The notes under the pieces are model-generated. The model was not told the origin of the DNA and did not search any database. It saw only the letters and a list, made by a program, of their open reading frames with translations. Of a DNA stretch of 5,936 nucleotides, positions 4,682 through 5,936 are shown one piece after another. The stretch is from the NCBI GenBank assembly GCA_017553815.1, contig JAFZJT010000197.1:1-5936 (forward strand). The letters run 5' to 3'. Position numbers and translations under genes: made by a program. How positions within the stretch are numbered: the first letter of the stretch is position 1; each line of letters starts with the position of its first letter. Origin of the DNA: Clostridia bacterium (lineage in GTDB: Bacteria; Bacillota_A; Clostridia; Christensenellales; CAG-138).

Positions 4682-4990
4682 ATGGCAAACACTCGTATCA
4701 GGATCAAGCTCAAGGCCTATGAGCACAACCTCATCGACCAGAGCGCAGAGAAGATCGTCGAAACGGCACGCAGGACCGGCGCAAGAGTTTCCGGCCCCAT
4801 CCCGCTTCCGACGGAGAAGGAGATCGTAACCATCCTTCGCGCACCCCACAAGTACAAGGATTCAAGAGAACAGTTTGAGATGCGCACCCATAAGCGCCTT
4901 ATCGATATTCTCCAGCCCTCGGCAAAGACCGTTGACGCGCTGATGAAGCTCGATTTGCCCGCCGGTGTCGATATCGAGATCAAGCTGTGA
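4682..4990 (+). CDS. rpsJ: 30S ribosomal protein S10 (uS10, NusE)
   Basis: This 102-residue protein, the usual S10 length, starts at ATG 4682, 7 nt after AAAGGAG (4668-4674). The S10 signature spans residues 29-44 ([16 protein letters not shown]), followed by the conserved RSPHK-like segment [14 protein letters not shown] and the THKRLIDI helix. S10 sits in the head of the 30S subunit and, with NusB, also takes part in transcription antitermination. It is the first gene of the operon, followed 16 nt later by rplC, the standard bacterial order. Confidence 0.98.
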   Translation: MANTRIRIKLKAYEHNLIDQSAEKIVETARRTGARVSGPIPLPTEKEIVTILRAPHKYKDSREQFEMRTHKRLIDILQPSAKTVDALMKLDLPAGVDIEIKL

Positions 4991-5006
4991 TTTCGGAGGT
5001 AGAGAC

Positions 5007-5633
5007 ATGAAACAGGCAATTCTGGGCAAGAAAATCGGCATGACTCAGGTTTTCAATGAGGACGGCACGATGACTCCCGTAACGGTGGTTCTGGCAGGTC
5101 CCTGCCCCGTTACTCAGGTTAAGACCGTTGAGCACGACGGCTATGAAGCGGTTCAGATGGCGTTTGCGCCCGTTCGCGCAAAGCTCATCACCAAGCCTCA
5201 GCTCGGTCATCTCAAGAAGGCGGGCGTTGAAGCCCACCGTTACGTCAAGGAATTCAAGCTTGACAATGCTGCAAGCTACACCGTTGGCACCGTTATCAAG
5301 GCGGACACCTTCGCAAAGGGCGATCACGTTGACGTGACCGGCACCAGCAAGGGTAAGGGCTTCGCGGGCGCGATCAAGCGCTGGAATCAGGCGAGGGGCC
5401 GCAAGACCCACGGTTCGCATTCCTACCGCGTTGCGGGCTCAATGGGCGCCTGCACCTATCCCGGCGAAGTTTTCAAGACCAAGCACCTCCCCGGCCACAT
5501 GGGTCACGAGCGTGTAACGGTTCAGAACCTCGAGATCGTCCGTGCCGACGCAGAGCGCAACCTGCTGCTCATCAAGGGCGCGATCCCCGGAGCCAAGGGC
5601 GGCCTCGTGCTCGTCCGCAGCACTGTTAAGTAA
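5007..5633 (+). CDS. rplC: 50S ribosomal protein L3 (uL3)
   Basis: The protein is 208 residues. The chosen start is ATG 5007 ([16 protein letters not shown]), 6 nt after GGAGGT (4995-5000). An upstream in-frame start at 4965 would overlap rpsJ and add 14 non-homologous residues. The L3 signature is at residues 102-125 ([24 protein letters not shown]). The long extension that reaches toward the peptidyl-transferase centre follows (residues ~130-174, [12 protein letters not shown] to [12 protein letters not shown]). L3 helps start 50S assembly. Length and domains are normal, and it is co-transcribed with rpsJ and rplD. Confidence 0.98.
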   Translation: MKQAILGKKIGMTQVFNEDGTMTPVTVVLAGPCPVTQVKTVEHDGYEAVQMAFAPVRAKLITKPQLGHLKKAGVEAHRYVKEFKLDNAASYTVGTVIKADTFAKGDHVDVTGTSKGKGFAGAIKRWNQARGRKTHGSHSYRVAGSMGACTYPGEVFKTKHLPGHMGHERVTVQNLEIVRADAERNLLLIKGAIPGAKGGLVLVRSTVK

Positions 5634-5645
5634 GGAGGATCAACC

Positions 5646-5936
5646 ATGCCTAACGTAGCTATTTACAATATTTCCGGCAGCAAAGTCGGCACCATGGAAC
5701 TTTCCGAAAATATCTTCGGTCAGGAAGTAAAAGTTCCCGCGATGCACGCATACGTTACCGCGTACCTCGCAAACCAGCGTCAGGGCACTCAGAGCGCCAA
5801 GACCCGCGCGGAAGTTTCCGGCGGCGGCAAGAAGCCCTGGAGGCAGAAGGGCACCGGCCGCGCCCGTCAGGGTTCCACGCGCTCCCCGCAGTGGACCCAC
5901 GGCGGCGTCGTGTTCGCTCCCAAGCCCCGCGATTAT
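5646..5936 (+). CDS. rplD: 50S ribosomal protein L4 (uL4), N-terminal 97 residues, cut by window end
   Basis: ATG 5646 lies 7 nt after AAGGAGG (5632-5638) and 12 nt after the rplC stop. The frame stays open to the window edge; full L4 is about 200 residues. The visible part includes the start of the globular domain and the exposed loop lining the exit tunnel ([19 protein letters not shown], residues ~59-77), then [18 protein letters not shown], typical of bacterial L4. In enterobacteria L4 represses its own operon by binding the S10 leader, which makes it a natural candidate regulator of the leader at 4328-4681, though unproven here. Confidence 0.97.
   Translation, partial: MPNVAIYNISGSKVGTMELSENIFGQEVKVPAMHAYVTAYLANQRQGTQSAKTRAEVSGGGKKPWRQKGTGRARQGSTRSPQWTHGGVVFAPKPRDY

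Noticed and set aside
4343..4722. Forward open frames of 85 and 108 codons in the rpsJ leader
   Set aside because: They lie in structured leader RNA with no credible start signals, and one overlaps the rpsJ start. The matching frames in the other leader copy do not stay in register, so peptide coding is not conserved.

Overview
The window looks like a chromosomal segment from a Gram-positive, Clostridia-like Firmicute, probably an uncultured gut lineage. This rests on strong AAGGAGG-type ribosome binding sites, consensus TTGACA/TATAAT promoters, cell-surface proteins with a C-terminal membrane anchor or degenerate sortase signal, and the start of an S10 ribosomal-protein operon (rpsJ-rplC-rplD). 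The genus cannot be fixed from the sequence alone.

Layout from left to right. (1) Positions 1-186 hold the 3' end of a surface protein with a heptapeptide-repeat stalk and a PPATG-type sorting signal, followed by a strong hairpin at 221-251. (2) Positions ~275-2098 look like an inserted, more AT-rich cassette. It has its own promoter, an exported protein of unknown function (590-1351), and a broken lipoprotein gene carrying a papain-like Asn-Cys-His motif (1359-2002), and it ends in an intrinsic terminator. It is flanked by 25-bp near-perfect direct repeats (249-273 and 2099-2123). (3) Positions 2099-2337 are a second copy of the promoter and structured 5' leader that also precede rpsJ. This copy does not lead to a ribosomal gene. 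It runs into an orphan C-terminal piece of a DUF6273-type domain (to 2509) and then a perfect 16-bp terminator hairpin. (4) Positions 2713-4270 hold a self-contained transcription unit for a secreted, membrane-anchored leucine-rich-repeat protein with a cysteine in every repeat. It ends in the same hairpin seen after the first surface gene. (5) From 4269 onward come the true S10 operon promoter, a ~350-nt leader with several hairpins including a candidate attenuator, then rpsJ, rplC and the first 97 codons of rplD.

The main story is the repeated unit 'surface gene - hairpin - AT-rich element - S10 promoter/leader'. The region upstream of the S10 operon appears to have been duplicated, and cassettes were inserted between the copies. 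The free-standing leader copy keeps a perfect promoter and most of its hairpins and ends in a terminator. It could therefore make a separate RNA resembling the S10 leader, possibly a decoy for whatever regulates the operon. That role is inference; the duplication itself is directly visible.
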